DNA from: Porogramme epimiltina
Lineage: Eukaryota; Basidiomycota; Agaricomycetes; Polyporales; Polyporaceae
DNA: 15,356 nt
Reading direction: 5' to 3'
Assembly: GCA_900155495.1 (NCBI GenBank)
Contig: FTLJ01001327.1
Coordinates: 1 to 15,356 of the forward strand
Both the position numbers and the translations under genes were made by a program. The notes beneath the pieces are model-generated. The model was not told the origin of the DNA. It searched no databases and saw nothing but the letters and a program-made list of their open reading frames with translations. Position 1 is the first letter of the stretch. Every line of letters starts with the position of its first letter. This document shows, piece by piece, positions 1 to 10,700 of this stretch.

Positions 1-44
1 ACCGCCCAAACGCCCTCTTCCTCGCCGTCGTCGTTGATATAGAC
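1..44. repeat. Left copy of a 44-bp perfect terminal inverted repeat
   Basis: The first 44 bases are the exact reverse complement of the last 44 bases of the window (15313-15356). Identity stops abruptly at base 45: it is C here, where the right copy would require T. Read on the minus strand the segment has an open, acidic frame beginning V-Y-I-N-D-D-G. In that frame a TGA lies only eight codons upstream, with no ATG or AG acceptor between, so this copy has no visible start. It could be a transposon terminus or the inner edge of a longer inverted duplication extending outside the window. Confidence 0.85.
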
Positions 45-380
45 CGGCGCGCGTTTTGCGCAAGTTCAGCGCTTGACAAACTTTACTTAATCAGCTGTAC
101 GGATTAAGTCCGCATGCTTCATGTGCTAGCCGAAGCGATCTTGCATTAGTAGATGTGCCCAGGATAATCCTACCAAATAACACGACTGGCACAGAAAGGA
201 CGTCAGGGTTGGAGAGGGTAGTGTCGCTGATCCAGATTGGGCGGAAGAGAGACTCGAGGTCGCGAACATGACTGTATGCGGGCTTAGCTATGGCACGTAT
301 TTAGGGTAAAAAATAAAAAGTCGCAAGTTGCCCCAGAAGGCCTCGAAACTCCCATGTTTGGTCATCCTCTGGGCCTCGGT
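45..380. other. No gene seen
   Basis: I see no supported gene, RNA gene or repeat between the left inverted repeat and the minisatellite. Open frames here are short and look non-coding. Confidence 0.6.
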
Positions 381-705
381 ACGAAAGCTGGCAGCTACGA
401 AACCTTGCGGGTAAGAAAACTCGCAGGCGCAAAAACTCGCAGGTACGAAACTCGCAAGTGACAAAACTCACAAGTCGGAAGCTCGCAAGTGACAGAACTC
501 GCAGACACAAAACTTGCAAGCACAAAAACATGCAAGTAAGAAAACGTGCAGGTGGAGAAACTCGCAAGTCACAAGCTTACAAGTAAATAAACATCTTTAC
601 AGGTTCGGAAAACTTGGAAGTCAGGAAAGTTACAAGTCACAATACTTACAAGTGAGGAAACCTGCAAGTGAGGAAACTTGCAAGCGAGGAAAACTTTCAG
701 GGGAT
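381..705. repeat. Degenerate 15-17 bp minisatellite
   Basis: About 18-19 tandem, imperfect copies of a unit close to GAAACTCGCAAGTGAC fill this stretch. Unit length drifts between 14 and 17 bases, and copies differ mainly in the last three or four bases. One copy position, around 585-605, is longer and interrupted. Few stops fall inside because the unit contains few stop triplets, which explains an open frame on each strand of about 90 codons. Those frames are repeat artefacts, not genes. No spacer-repeat alternation is present, so it is not a CRISPR-like array. Confidence 0.8.
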
Positions 706-895
706 GTCAGAAGGGACTATTTTAGTAATCAAATATATTCTGTATACTTCAACAAAGTATATCACAGTACTAGTAACAGAAGGCGACTAGCATGAAGCAT
801 AGCCGGGGGCGCCGCGCGGCCGAGGGCCCACATTTATGTACAATTCATTCGCGTGGACCGCGTCTGCGCACTACATGACGGGTATTAGGAACGGT

Positions 896-1396
896 TCAGG
901 CGTGAGGTGTCAATGACCCACCTTCTTCCACACGTGCATAGCGTGGAACGCAGACGAGTTCGCCGTCGATAAAGTTGAGTCTGTTGGAGTGCCCAACTGC
1001 TCTACGGTCTGCAGAAATGCCGTCGGAGGCTGAGGAAGAGCCACGGCCGTAGTGTCCACGGAGAGGGGGTGTACGGGGCTTCGAGTCCCCGCGACCATGG
1101 GACGGGGATACTAGTTCCGGATCCATTGATGAGGGCTCGGCGGCGGCGGGGGTCTCCGAATGGCGGGCCGCCGGTGGACGACGTCCGCCCGGTGGCCCGG
1201 GCGCCCGTATGACTTGGGCATTCATAGGAAGACCGTGTGGGGCACAATTCCGAGCTTCTGCAGCTCTATCGTGGTGGTGACCTTCAGCGAATCTCAACCC
1301 CCACGCTGATCCGGGATGCGAAACTTCGGGTGCGTCAGCCCGTGCCACTCCGGGATCCTGATTAAGCATGGCCGCATACCTTGATATCGCGCGCAA
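896..1396 (-). other. GC-rich open stretch, possible exon relic, unidentified
   Basis: A 166-codon minus-strand frame covers this GC-rich block, but its composition (Arg, Pro, Ala, His rich) is what GC bias alone produces. A second minus-strand frame over about 910-1098 looks somewhat more protein-like and ends beside a possible donor (AAG then GTGGGT near 924). I recognise no domain in either. It may be an exon relic of a decayed gene or transposon, or non-coding DNA. Confidence 0.15.
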
Positions 1397-1534
1397 GCCT
1401 CACCACGTAGGCCCGCATCAATATTAGCTTCACCTCCACTGCCAATATCATGCAGTCGTCGCAGTTTCACCAATTGGGCCTCGTCCCTGCAAAAACGGCG
1501 TCAGCTGTGGAAAGAATTTATCCGTAGGAGCCCA

Positions 1535-2389
1535 CTAACTCCTCCGAACGAGCGCGTGAAACGACGCTGTCGGTTTCTTGCACGGTAGCGTCTCCGTAAC
1601 TGATTCGTGTCTGCCTTCATGTCTCACTGTACTGCGGCGTCGAAGATCCACCACGTGAGCTGGCACGCCGTATATATGAGCTAAGTAGAATGGATGCATA
1701 CGATTCGAGGGGGGAGAGGAGCTCACAGGACTGTTCATCACTAAAAGCAGGCTCTTCTCATCCACCTCCCGCTCGTCTGACATATGGAAATACTTGAGCA
1801 ATACAGGATGCACCATGCATTGCTCGGCGGAAGGTACTTCGAGGCCGAAGCGATGAACGCCGCAGCACCTTCACACAGGATCAGCATTCAGCTCGAAACG
1901 TGAAGACAACGCCCCGCCACACACCTTCCCAATCCACATTTTGTGAGATACAGGGGACCAATTGTCGCGCTCGTCAGTTCCCAGATATGCATCTTTTGGA
2001 ACAGGCCTAGCTCGCATAGGTTTGTGAGCAACAAGAGCGCCTTCGCAACCAGTCGCTTCGACATCTATCAAGGGACCCAAGTAAGCACACCTTCACGCCG
2101 CGGGACTCGAGTAAAAGCACCCCACCCGACAGGGACTGCATCATGAGCAACACAATATACCCCTCCAGGCTGCGACATCGCCGATGCTGTCGAAGAAGGA
2201 CCACCGCCGCAGCCAGTTGTGGACGTTCAGGTATGTGATCGTGCTGCTAAACAGCATGCTGTTCGCCTTCTGCCGCCGGAGGACAATGTACAGTAAGGAG
2301 ATGTCGTGAAGGACGGCTCTGCTTGGCCACACTCGAAGGGACCGTATGCGGTGAGGTATCATGCTCCCACATGTTATTCCGAACGTCAC
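1535..2389 (-). other. Coding-like minus-strand fragments, unidentified relic
   Basis: Three successive minus-strand open segments follow one another in different frames: about 2389-2141, 2080-1871 and 1816-1535. Each has a mixed, protein-like composition rather than low complexity. Examples are a hydrophobic and aromatic run near 2290-2180 and an acidic or basic run near 1800-1750. Frame changes and stops separate them without convincing splice sites at every junction, so a decayed gene or transposon fragment is more likely than a working gene. I considered the fungal FunK1 kinase family because of a His-Asp-Ile-Ser run near 2310, but the neighbouring residues do not support it. Confidence 0.2.
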
Positions 2390-2423
2390 TCACGCTTGCA
2401 TTGTAGGAAACCTGAGCGACGGA

Positions 2424-3205
2424 TTAAGTAGATGTTTCTGAAAGTATGAAGGTAAACGAGCTACTTCGAAGTGCGATCCGGCATACTCCTGTGCGTCGTG
2501 CAACGACTTGTACAGTCATTTGCTTGATAAGTTGCTGCTGCAAGATGCTGAGTGCAAAGGACTTATGCATGATGCCAGTGTACTCACCCTCACGCCCTCG
2601 TCCTCCATTGGACCCAGCTAACATCAATCTTAAACTCGTTATTGTGACACTTGAAGGACATGAGTGCATGCAGGAAACAGTAGGGCGAGACACCCACATA
2701 AAGCGAGATTGGAAGAGGGTGAGGATGGAGGAGATAGGAAGGTAGCCCAGGAAGCGAGCTTGACTGACGGCCCACCAGGCCCGACAACGGGACTTGAGGG
2801 GGGCTTGTCGGTCAGTGTTTCCATGTTAAGATGCTTGACTTCAATGGGGGGCCGTGCAACTTGGTTGTGGTTTAGTCTTGCTAAGCGTTGGGAAGAGACG
2901 ATAGGAAGAGGTGTTAATGGTGGCAAGCAGAGTGGCAAAAGAGCGCAGAGGCGGCAGGGAATGGATGTTTGGATGGTGAGAGAGGTTCTAGTAGTGGTGC
3001 TGCGGTAACGGATGCTGAGGCGGCGGACGTCGTTCTCGGTGTTGGTAGGGAAACTCTTTCGTGGGGCAGGACGCTGCATAGCAGACGTGACGATGTCGCT
3101 GCGGTAGGTGTCACTGGATGCCAGGCGCCAGCATCTCATAGGCGTCTATATAGTATATGGCCTAGCAAGCTTCAGGTTCAACCGCCTTCAAGACCTTCCG
3201 CTTAA
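2424..3205. other. No supported gene; Ser/Pro-rich open frames
   Basis: Both strands carry overlapping open frames of 60-166 codons. The longest (2639-3139, minus) is rich in Ser, Pro, Thr and Arg. The strand is pyrimidine-rich, and this alone can keep frames open. I see no domain, no clear splice pattern and no RNA gene. A weak protein-coding origin on the minus strand cannot be excluded. Confidence 0.3.
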
Positions 3206-3922
3206 CGAACTAAGCACCCGTAAATATCTCAAAGTGTAGATTTGATACTATGGCACACAGTCATGCTATTTTTGTGTTTTGCACGACACTACCCCACTGG
3301 CGGTAGAGAGAAGTTCTGAAGGCGTGTCTCTTTGTCACGCATTTAGAGTGACAGGTCACCGGAGTGACTCTACATGACACCCTCTTGATACAATGCGTCC
3401 GAAGGCGATTGAGACGTCACATCTTCTCGATCTTCTTGTGTTATAATTCTCCCTAGCGACCATACTTTTATACACAGTGTCTTATCGACTCCCACAGGGA
3501 TATTATCTCTAGGTATCTCTAAGTAAGCTCAAGAAGAAGTGTTATTTCGTCAGTATGTCAATGCCCTCGTTATCCGGGTCAGGCTAAGTTTGAGACGGGG
3601 TAGTAGCTTACACTTGAATACAGTACCAATACAGATCCTCCCCTGGCTCATCCCAGCAGGGTGTGGAAGTGTGCGCCATCGGATATGAAAGAGAAGTCTA
3701 CATTCACACACATTGTTCAAAATACAAACAGTGTAGCTATTGGACCGCTCGAGTACTGTGCTACTGGGAAGCGGATCAGGAAAGGCGGCAACGGAAAGCG
3801 CAAACGGGAGTACCTGTATGTTCCTACATGCCACTACAGGTTTTTGTTACCATTGTGTCTCATTGTTTCATTCTCTCAGACTCGCAATTTGCTTCAACAC
3901 CCCAGCACTTCCAAAGTCTCAT
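3206..3922. other. No gene seen
   Basis: This AT-richer spacer shows no recognisable gene, RNA or tandem repeat. The open frames present overlap one another on both strands and lack protein-like features. Confidence 0.55.
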
Positions 3923-4192
3923 ATGAATCGTCTTCATGCTCGCAGTCAGAGGATTGCAGATGGACGGCAGAAACCAGGGAACAAGAAGTGGCGTCAAAAG
4001 CAGGCATATAAGAATGCGTATACCCCTGGTGGATGGTGGCGGCGGAGTTCCCCCAATGCTGATACCATCCACTTGCCTCTCAATGAGGTAAATCTCAATG
4101 ATCGCACAGCTAAGAGGCTCCGTATTGGTGCAGACAAGGGCATTATGCTAGCCGGATCACAGTTGATTCTGAGTCACTCAAGGCGTTCATAG
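3923..4192 (+). CDS. Small basic ORF, hypothetical and doubtful
   Basis: An ATG at 3923 opens an 89-codon frame ending with TAG at 4190-4192. The predicted product is strongly basic in its first half (many Arg, Lys, Gln), carries a Gly-Gly-Trp-Trp pair near residue 36, and becomes mixed in composition after that. The same frame is open upstream to 3740, where the sequence no longer looks protein-like. I recognise no family. It may be chance, or an exon left over from a decayed gene. Confidence 0.15.
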   Translation: MNRLHARSQRIADGRQKPGNKKWRQKQAYKNAYTPGGWWRRSSPNADTIHLPLNEVNLNDRTAKRLRIGADKGIMLAGSQLILSHSRRS

Positions 4193-4650
4193 ATCTCACT
4201 GCTCAGGTGTATGTTGTAACCATAATCAACTACAATATAATGAGATGTACGGCCAGTGGTATTATTTCGCCGCCAGTATTGTAGTTCTAGTACGACGTGA
4301 ACACACCATTCAGGGTCCACTTATGCCTGATATGCCACAGCACCCCCACTCGCGATTAGAAGGACCCCGCCGTATCCGTTTGCTGCCAACCCCGTGTGTG
4401 CCTTCTTCTACCTTCATCTGATTTTCTGCCATCGTCCGTCGCCGATATCAGAACCTGGTCCCTTTCGCCACCTTTAGTACCTACCCAATCTCTGACCTTC
4501 ACATGCGCGTACACTATGCACATCCACAGTCATATGCAATCCGATTAACGCTGTCAAACGTACTTACAGATTATGCACATGCAGCGCACGAACAGCAGTG
4601 CCAGTAGTGATCACAACGTCCATCCTCCGTCCTCCACCCAATCATTTTTC
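4193..4650. other. No gene seen
   Basis: No open frame, RNA gene or repeat here can be supported. Confidence 0.6.
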
Positions 4651-4849
4651 TCATTCTATCCTCCACGCTCGTCAGACCGCAATGCCAACGATGGGAGGGG
4701 GCCGCGTGCTAGCTGTCCACATTGGGCACGCCCGCGCGCCACTACGGACCTGTACAGGCGCACACCCCTTCCCGCTCGGGGCCTTGCGTCCCGCTGATGT
4801 GACGCGGACCGGGAGGTCTGCAGGGGGCGAGGGTCACGGAGCGAGTCGG

Positions 4850-5084
4850 GCAAGCGTGCGCGCGGGGAGCGAGAGAGGAGAGAGAGGGCCGAGGCCGAAG
4901 GCCGAGGCGAGAGGGTAGGAGGCCGGAGGCGGACGTGAGATACTGTCGATAAAACAACGAGATGGAGAAAATACGAAAGACGAGTGCGCCGATGCGCGAG
5001 CTGAGAAGGGGCGACGAAGACGAGTGAGCCGGAAGGTGACAAAACAAAGCTGGGATTCGTCTGCTCTGAGGCAGGATTTATATA
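4850..5084 (-). promoter_or_regulatory. Promoter-like block: TATA box plus CT-rich leader
   Basis: On the minus strand a good TATA box (TATATAAA, 5084 down to 5077) is followed within about 35-110 bases by T- and CT-rich tracts. These include TTTGTTTTGTCACC near 5046, a TTTTCTCC-type run near 4970, and a long TCTC/CTCTCT stretch near 4890-4860. This layout matches efficient fungal promoters, where transcription starts in or after CT-rich DNA downstream of TATA. No convincing coding region follows on the minus strand toward lower coordinates. It may be an orphan promoter, the promoter of a non-coding transcript, or a composition effect. Confidence 0.35.
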
Positions 5085-5314
5085 CATACAGGAAGAACCG
5101 AAAACTGCACGGATAAACGGTGCACGAGCCGGCGAAACACAGGGAAAACGGGCGAGAGGGAATGATCGGAACGGGGTTGTGGTGCGGCGTCGTCCGGAAG
5201 ATGATCGTGCTTTTGGGGGTCGTCGGTGGACGTTTTGGGTGCGCGCGCGTGTCGCGCGCAGTCGTTTTGAGGTGGCTGCACTGGGCAGCCGCGAAGGATG
5301 CACATCACCGCGCA

Positions 5315-5530
5315 TCACCTCCTGTCACGATACGGCGACTCAGAGGTGAGCGGTGGGTTGGGTGCGATGTCTGCGGGGTTTAGGGAGAAAGGTGTGGGGA
5401 ACGGCGACGAGGACGAGGAAGCAGCGGTCCCGGAGGTGTTAGATGGGGTTGGGGTGCACGAGTGGGCTGACGCATTTGATGAGGGGTGAGGGGAGCGGGG
5501 AAGATGAATCGCAGCAGGGACTCACGTGCA
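5315..5530 (-). CDS. Short Ser/Pro-rich ORF, possible terminal exon
   Basis: Between an in-frame TGA near 5530 and a TGA at 5317-5315 lies a minus-strand frame of about 70 codons rich in Ser, Pro, Thr and Asn, with a five-Ser run and repeated Pro-Phe/Pro-Thr pairs. This resembles the disordered tail of a fungal protein. A further Pro-rich open stretch in another frame lies just upstream (about 5624-5532) and ends at a good donor-like GTGAGT, with an acceptor-like CATAG before it. I could not join the two segments in a consistent phase. No family is recognised. Confidence 0.2.
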
Positions 5531-5639
5531 CGGCCACGGGGGAGTGTTAGGCGGAGTGCAGGGGGACTGAGGGGGAGGTCGCGAGGGCGAGAACTTCAAC
5601 GCGAATGGACGCAGGCCATCTTCTATGAGGGTATGGGTG

Positions 5640-6309
5640 TAGTGTGAGGCCCACGATACTCTACAGAGGTGCGTCACTCATCAGCATCCTACAGAAGCAC
5701 TCTACTGCAATATACGCGCTTACTATGGTGGTAAACCCGAGCGCGCGGGGTGGGCGCGGGGAAACTGAGCGTACATGAGGGGTTTGGGATCGCGCGGAGT
5801 ACCCCCTGCCACCTGGTCATGTGGTCATGCTCGAGACAGACGCTAGGGCGTTCGCAAGCGACGTCCTGGACGCGTAGGAGGACGCTGCGGGTGCCGGGTG
5901 CACGGGTGGGATGACGGACTGGACTTGGCAGTGGAACGTTGAGGTGCCGTGCACGCCCATCAGCTGCCGATGTAGAGCGCACGTGCGTGTCAGCGACGCA
6001 GGGCTAGTGGAGAGCAAAGGTGCAATAGAGCGAGGGGGCCGCGCACCTAATCAATGTCACGGAGGTGCTAGTCGAATGCGCTCGCGGTGTAATTGCTGGG
6101 TGTTTACAATGCATAATCGAGCCACCGCGGCCACGGCCATGCCCACTCCTTCGCGCAGAAGGTCCCATCTTGATGCGTCTGTTCGAGCCAGTTCGCATCA
6201 ATGTACCTGTGCCCATCTTAATATCGTTAGACCAATGTATGTTCAGGCGTGCAACGGATTGCGAGCGATTTGGCGTCAGGATACGTTATGCATGGCGTAA
6301 CTGTAATGC
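5640..6309. other. No supported gene
   Basis: This stretch lies downstream of the broken cyclophilin gene. Its open frames (up to about 130 codons on plus) overlap frames on the opposite strand and show no domain. The lost 3' part of the cyclophilin gene would be expected here, but I cannot find its continuation. Confidence 0.5.
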
Positions 6310-7477
6310 TCACAGTTCAACCCATATCCGGCGGTCTTCAACCACGAGTACATTCTACATTTTGAAGTACGCCTGCCGTCATAGCTTCAGCCACTGCTGA
6401 AAAAAAGTCAAGCAGCACGCACCTGCTCTGCGTCCTCGTGACAGTCGTAGAATTCGATAAACGCGTACTGGAGCGAATCGCCCGTCTTCTTGTCGCGGAT
6501 GACTTGGCAGCTCATAATCGTCCCGAAGCGCTAGAAGATGAGCTCCAGGTCCTCGTCGCGCGTGACCGGGTTCAGCTTGCACACGAACAGCACGTTCTCT
6601 GGCGGCCGAACGTTCGCGAACGGCAGGTCCCCGACCATCTCGAGCGTCAGCGCCGATGCTTGCGCTGCCTTCTTTCGTCGGATCTCCTCTGCCTCCTCCT
6701 CAGGCATCGTCTCCAAAGGATCCTCGTCCTTCGCGATGCGGGTCGAGTTATCCGGAGGCCGTATTGGGGGTTCCTTGGGCACGACCAGGCCAGCGGGGTC
6801 TTCAAAAGGGTCCTCTGACGAGCACGCATGCGTGTCAGGCTCTGCATACAACCCGCATACAACCGCCACAGACGGGAGCGCGACGCACCTAGTATCTCCA
6901 CATGCCGTATCCGCACGTCCTTCAGCGGCCATCCATCCTGGTCCACAAAGATGTCGTTGAGCTTCTCGAGCGTGTCGAGCCCGTCGACGACGTGCCCGAA
7001 CACCGCATGCTTCCCGTCGAGGTATTCCACGTTATCCGCGAGTGTGATGAAGAACTGGCTCCCGCATCCGCCCTTGTGCTCTTCACCAACCGCAGGCGCA
7101 ACCGCCATCGAGACTGTGCCCCGCGCCCGGTGCTTGAGGCGCGGTATGAATTCGGGTGTGAAATAGCGCGGGGCTCTGCCACTGCTATTGCTGCTGCTGT
7201 TCTGCGAGCCTATCAAAGACCAGATGGACTCTCCGCCGGTGCCTGTAGCTGTAGGGTCACCGACCTGAGCCAGAAAGTCCTTCGAGACTGGCCATAATGG
7301 TATGAGTAGAGTGCGCGAGCGGGGAACAAGTGGACGCGACACACCATTGAATAACGCGTTAAGGTTATAATAGTACACTTTGCATAGCTTGAGGAAGTTT
7401 TCGCAAGTTTTAGGACATGACTGAGTCTCGAGGTCTATCACGATGTCGCCGAGAGAGGTTTCGAACAACACCGACAT
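6310..7477 (-). pseudogene. CYP6: PPIL4/Cyp6-like cyclophilin-RRM gene, interrupted by stops
   Basis: Exons are 7477-7345, 7287-6889, 6841-6423 and 6372 onward. Introns are 57, 47 and 50 nt, and all phases agree. The N-terminus (M-S-V-L-F-E-T-S-L-G-D-I-V) and the order cyclophilin domain (residues 1 to about 165) then RRM (from about 258) are those of PPIL4, a nuclear, spliceosome-associated peptidyl-prolyl isomerase family; the symbol is by family resemblance. The GSQFFITL and [12 protein letters not shown] motifs are present. The catalytic Arg of cyclophilin A is absent, which is usual in PPIL4. The RRM has RNP2 (LFVCKLNP) and RNP1 (YAFIEF). However, TAG at 6533-6531 stops the frame between them, where I expect Ser, leaving 280 codons. 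Exon 4 has a second TAG (6357-6355) and a TGA (6312-6310), and no C-terminal region follows. It is most likely a pseudogene or a truncated product; one stop alone could have been a sequencing error. Confidence 0.85.
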
Positions 7478-7735
7478 CCGGGTGGTCGGCGGGCAAGCAG
7501 GCAGGCGCCCATAAAGGGCGGCCGACAGGTCACTAAGTGATTGCATGAACAAGACAGTAAACCGCTGAGTGTAAGCTACGAAATTTTCCCGCGAGCGATA
7601 ATAGGAGAGAAACGAGCGAACGACGAGGTATAGCATTAACGCATACTCGTAGGGTATCCGGAGAGAGCGATAATTTACATCGTGAAATATACAACATATG
7701 CACAGCATCGACAGCCCACCTCCAACCAACGACAG
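7478..7735 (-). promoter_or_regulatory. Intergenic region between coiled-coil gene and cyclophilin gene
   Basis: Only 258 bp separate the stop codon of the upstream minus-strand gene from the ATG of the cyclophilin gene. It must hold the terminator of one and the promoter of the other. I see no clear TATA box; GATA and AT-rich steps occur around 7590-7690. No further gene fits here. Confidence 0.4.
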
Positions 7736-10700
7736 CTAGAACTCTCTATCTCGCGTCCAGTTCCGCTGATCAAAGCCCTCCTCACGTGGGCTGCCCGCAT
7801 AGTATGGTCCTCCTACCGGCCGCTCCGCGTCCTCCATCTCGTCGTACCCCGCTGTCCAGGACGAAAGCCCGAACAAGCTCGTGCTCGCAGGAGCGCCACC
7901 CTCAGCGCCCCCCGCGCTTCCGCCACCTGTGCTCTTCCGTGGCGGAATCGCCTGGGGAGGGGACCGGCGCGGCGTCGTAGGATCATCGACTGTACTCGCC
8001 CTCGCAACGGGTGTCTGCGGTCTTGACTGCGACAACGACTTGGCCGAGGTAGGAGGCGCGCTTTCCTCTCCTGACGTCTGGGTGGACGTCGCTGCGGTCA
8101 CGAACCGGAACGCTTGCACCTTCCTCGAGAGGGCCTGAAGGACCGACTGGGTGCTGGACGGCTGTGCCGCACCCCCGCTACTCTCAGCCTCGGCGTCGGG
8201 CGCCTCCTCCCCGCCGTGCTGTGTGAACGTCGTCCGGATGGATGAATCCGACAAGCCCCGCCGTAGAGCGCGCTCGAGTGCCGGCGGGGGCCCACCGCTG
8301 TCGTCTGAGGCCTGCCCTGCATCTTCCCTAGGCACTTGCGGCGAGTCGATGACCGCGTCGACGATGCGCGAGAGCCGCTTCCCGGCGCCTGCGGAGGGCC
8401 GTAGGGTCGACCGACCGATCGTCGAGGTACCGAGGCCAGTCGCCATGCTCGTGGTCCAGTTCACCTTGCGCTCGGCCGTGGTCGCGCTGCTGGGCGGGCG
8501 CGGAATGACGATCCACGGGTCCCGCTCCGCCGGCTTCGGGGCCCCGGCGAAGATGCCCATGACGCTCCTGGAGAGATCCGCGCGCGGGACGGGCTGCGCG
8601 ATGGCCTGTGTGCCTGAACTGGATGGGCCGCTTGGTGGGGCGCTGAGGGGGCCGAAAGTAGCACGGGACGGGTGGGAAGAATGTGTGCTTGTGACGGAAC
8701 GGCCGACGCCTGCGCCGCTGAACTCGACGTTCACAGTCATAGCCGAGGCGGAGAGCGCAGGCTGCAGCTTTGGGACGACGCGGGGCGGTGGACGTCCTCG
8801 GCCGAGGTTGTGCGCAGGAGGGGAGAGGGCACGCGATGCGGCGGCGTCTTGCGAGGTGCCACTCCCACCAGGAAGCCCTAGAAGCTTTGAGATGGGGGCC
8901 ATCCATGACGGTGCACTGTTCCCTGTAGCGCCAGAAGCGGGTTCAGTGCCATCTCGCTGACTTTTCCGGCGACGGTAGGATCGAGAATGACATCGTTGAG
9001 GGTGACACGCATTTGGCCGAGCTCGGTGAAGACGTCCTTGAACAACTTCAACAAGCTGCGAGGGTCGCGACGTGTGCACGTTGTGGTAGTCTTCTCGTCT
9101 TCTAGGAACGCACGGAAGTGTCCTCGAAGGGCGGTCACGTCATTCACAATGGCGTTGACTGTCGTGCGAGAGAGGTGGCTGACGTCCGCGCCCAGGAGAT
9201 GTTGTCGCTTGAGACGATTTGTGAGCGTGAGAGCGTCCGCCTGGTTGAGCCTATTGAGTAGCTGGGTCGTGCGCTCGATGAGATGGCCAATGGCAGTAGT
9301 ATGAATGTTGTCCGTGAGGGATGACGATTCAGAATAGCCCTCGTGTGAAGAGACATGATCGCCGAACGTGCGAGGGATAGGTGACGGAGATAATGTGCTA
9401 CTATTGCCGCTCCACGGTCCGTCCGTTTGAACACCACGCTCCCGGGTGAGAAGGAAAAGAGGTTTCCGCGCCTGGGGCCGTCCCGGGGACAGAACGTTGC
9501 CTTCGCTGCCTTCATAGCTGGCGGTCGAGGGAGCATATCTGTGACGAGCAAACGACGTCCATTTCGATCCTGCCGGGATATGGGAATCCGTCGGCGACAA
9601 TGGACGTCGATCGGTCTCCGGTGTGAGTGGTTCCTGGAATATTCAGGTCAGCGTTGTGTTCGAGAAGAACAGATTGAATCATTACATACAAATGGCGGCC
9701 TTGAGGTACGCTCTGCACTGAGAGATCGCCCATCCGTAGCGCGTTTCTCATTCTGGAGCCTAGATCGCAATGGAGAACCACTTGCCGCAGTGCCGATCTG
9801 GAACGTGGGGGAAAGTGGGCCTGAGGTGTCGTGCAGCGTGAACGAGGCGCCACTGTGCGTGAAACGATGGCAGCGCGTGAAGGGGGTGTCGCTAGCACGA
9901 CGTTCTTCGAGCTCTTCCTGCATTGTATGCAACTCCTCACGTTCTTGTGCCAATAAATTCTGCAGCTCGGCGTTGTCGCGCTTGAGGGCCTCGTTGTCAG
10001 CCACCAGGGATTCGAGGACCTTCGTCACCTCAGAATCACGGACCTCAGCCGCATGGCCAAGTTGCTGAACGCAAGGTTTCGATCAACTGCTGTCAAACAA
10101 TTACGGGGAGATGCCTACGTACGTGGTACTGGAGCTGTTCGAGGCGCTGTTTTGCGTCGTTCAGTATCTCTTCAGAGAATTCCTGCCTGTGGGATCGCTG
10201 GACGTCCAAGTCCTCATGTAGCCTCGCAACTTGCGCCTGGAGTTTGGCTGACAAACGCGTGTTAGGAATGAACGCGGGTACAAAATGGCTTCGAGGCTGA
10301 CCGTATTTCTCCCTGTAGTACACAACGTGGGACTGGGGTAATATCGCGCGTTGAGTCGCACTGTCAAGGTCCTGTTTCAGGTCATCCTTCTCTTGAAGAG
10401 CCATTGCCAGACGGTTCTTCAGAGTGATGGCACGAGCATTCTGGGAACTGAGTCGCGCCACATCCATCTTCACTTCTTCCAAGTCCCGCAACAAAGCTTT
10501 CTTGGACGTTTCGCTGACTTCAGCCTGCATGAGGGCCTGGGTGAGGCTGTCTGCGACATCCGGTTAGGATACAATTACGTGAGACAAAACAGTATACGCT
10601 TACGTTGTCTGGAAGGGCATTCTATCAAGTTCACGTCAGGAGGAACGTCGCTGTATGCAAAGTTGTACGCACATACTCAACAAGTGCCGCTACACACACA

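Noticed and set aside
381..705. CRISPR-like array or repeat protein gene
   Set aside because: There are no unique spacers between identical repeats. The units are tandem and degenerate, and the open frames on both strands result from the repeat composition.
4656..5318. A 220-codon minus-strand open frame
   Set aside because: It is rich in Arg, Ser and Pro through GC and CT-rich composition, spans the TATA box and leader-like tracts, and shows no domain.
6531..6533. Programmed stop-codon readthrough in the cyclophilin-RRM gene
   Set aside because: A second stop in the next exon and loss of the C-terminal region make simple decay more likely, and no readthrough context is evident.
8895..8960. 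An intron hiding the frame change in the coiled-coil gene
   Set aside because: The available GT to CTACAG pairs give 39- or 51-nt introns that leave the reading in the wrong frame, so they do not restore the C-terminal frame.
8151..8960. A 269-codon plus-strand open frame
   Set aside because: It is the GC-driven antisense shadow of the Ser/Pro-rich tail of the coiled-coil gene.
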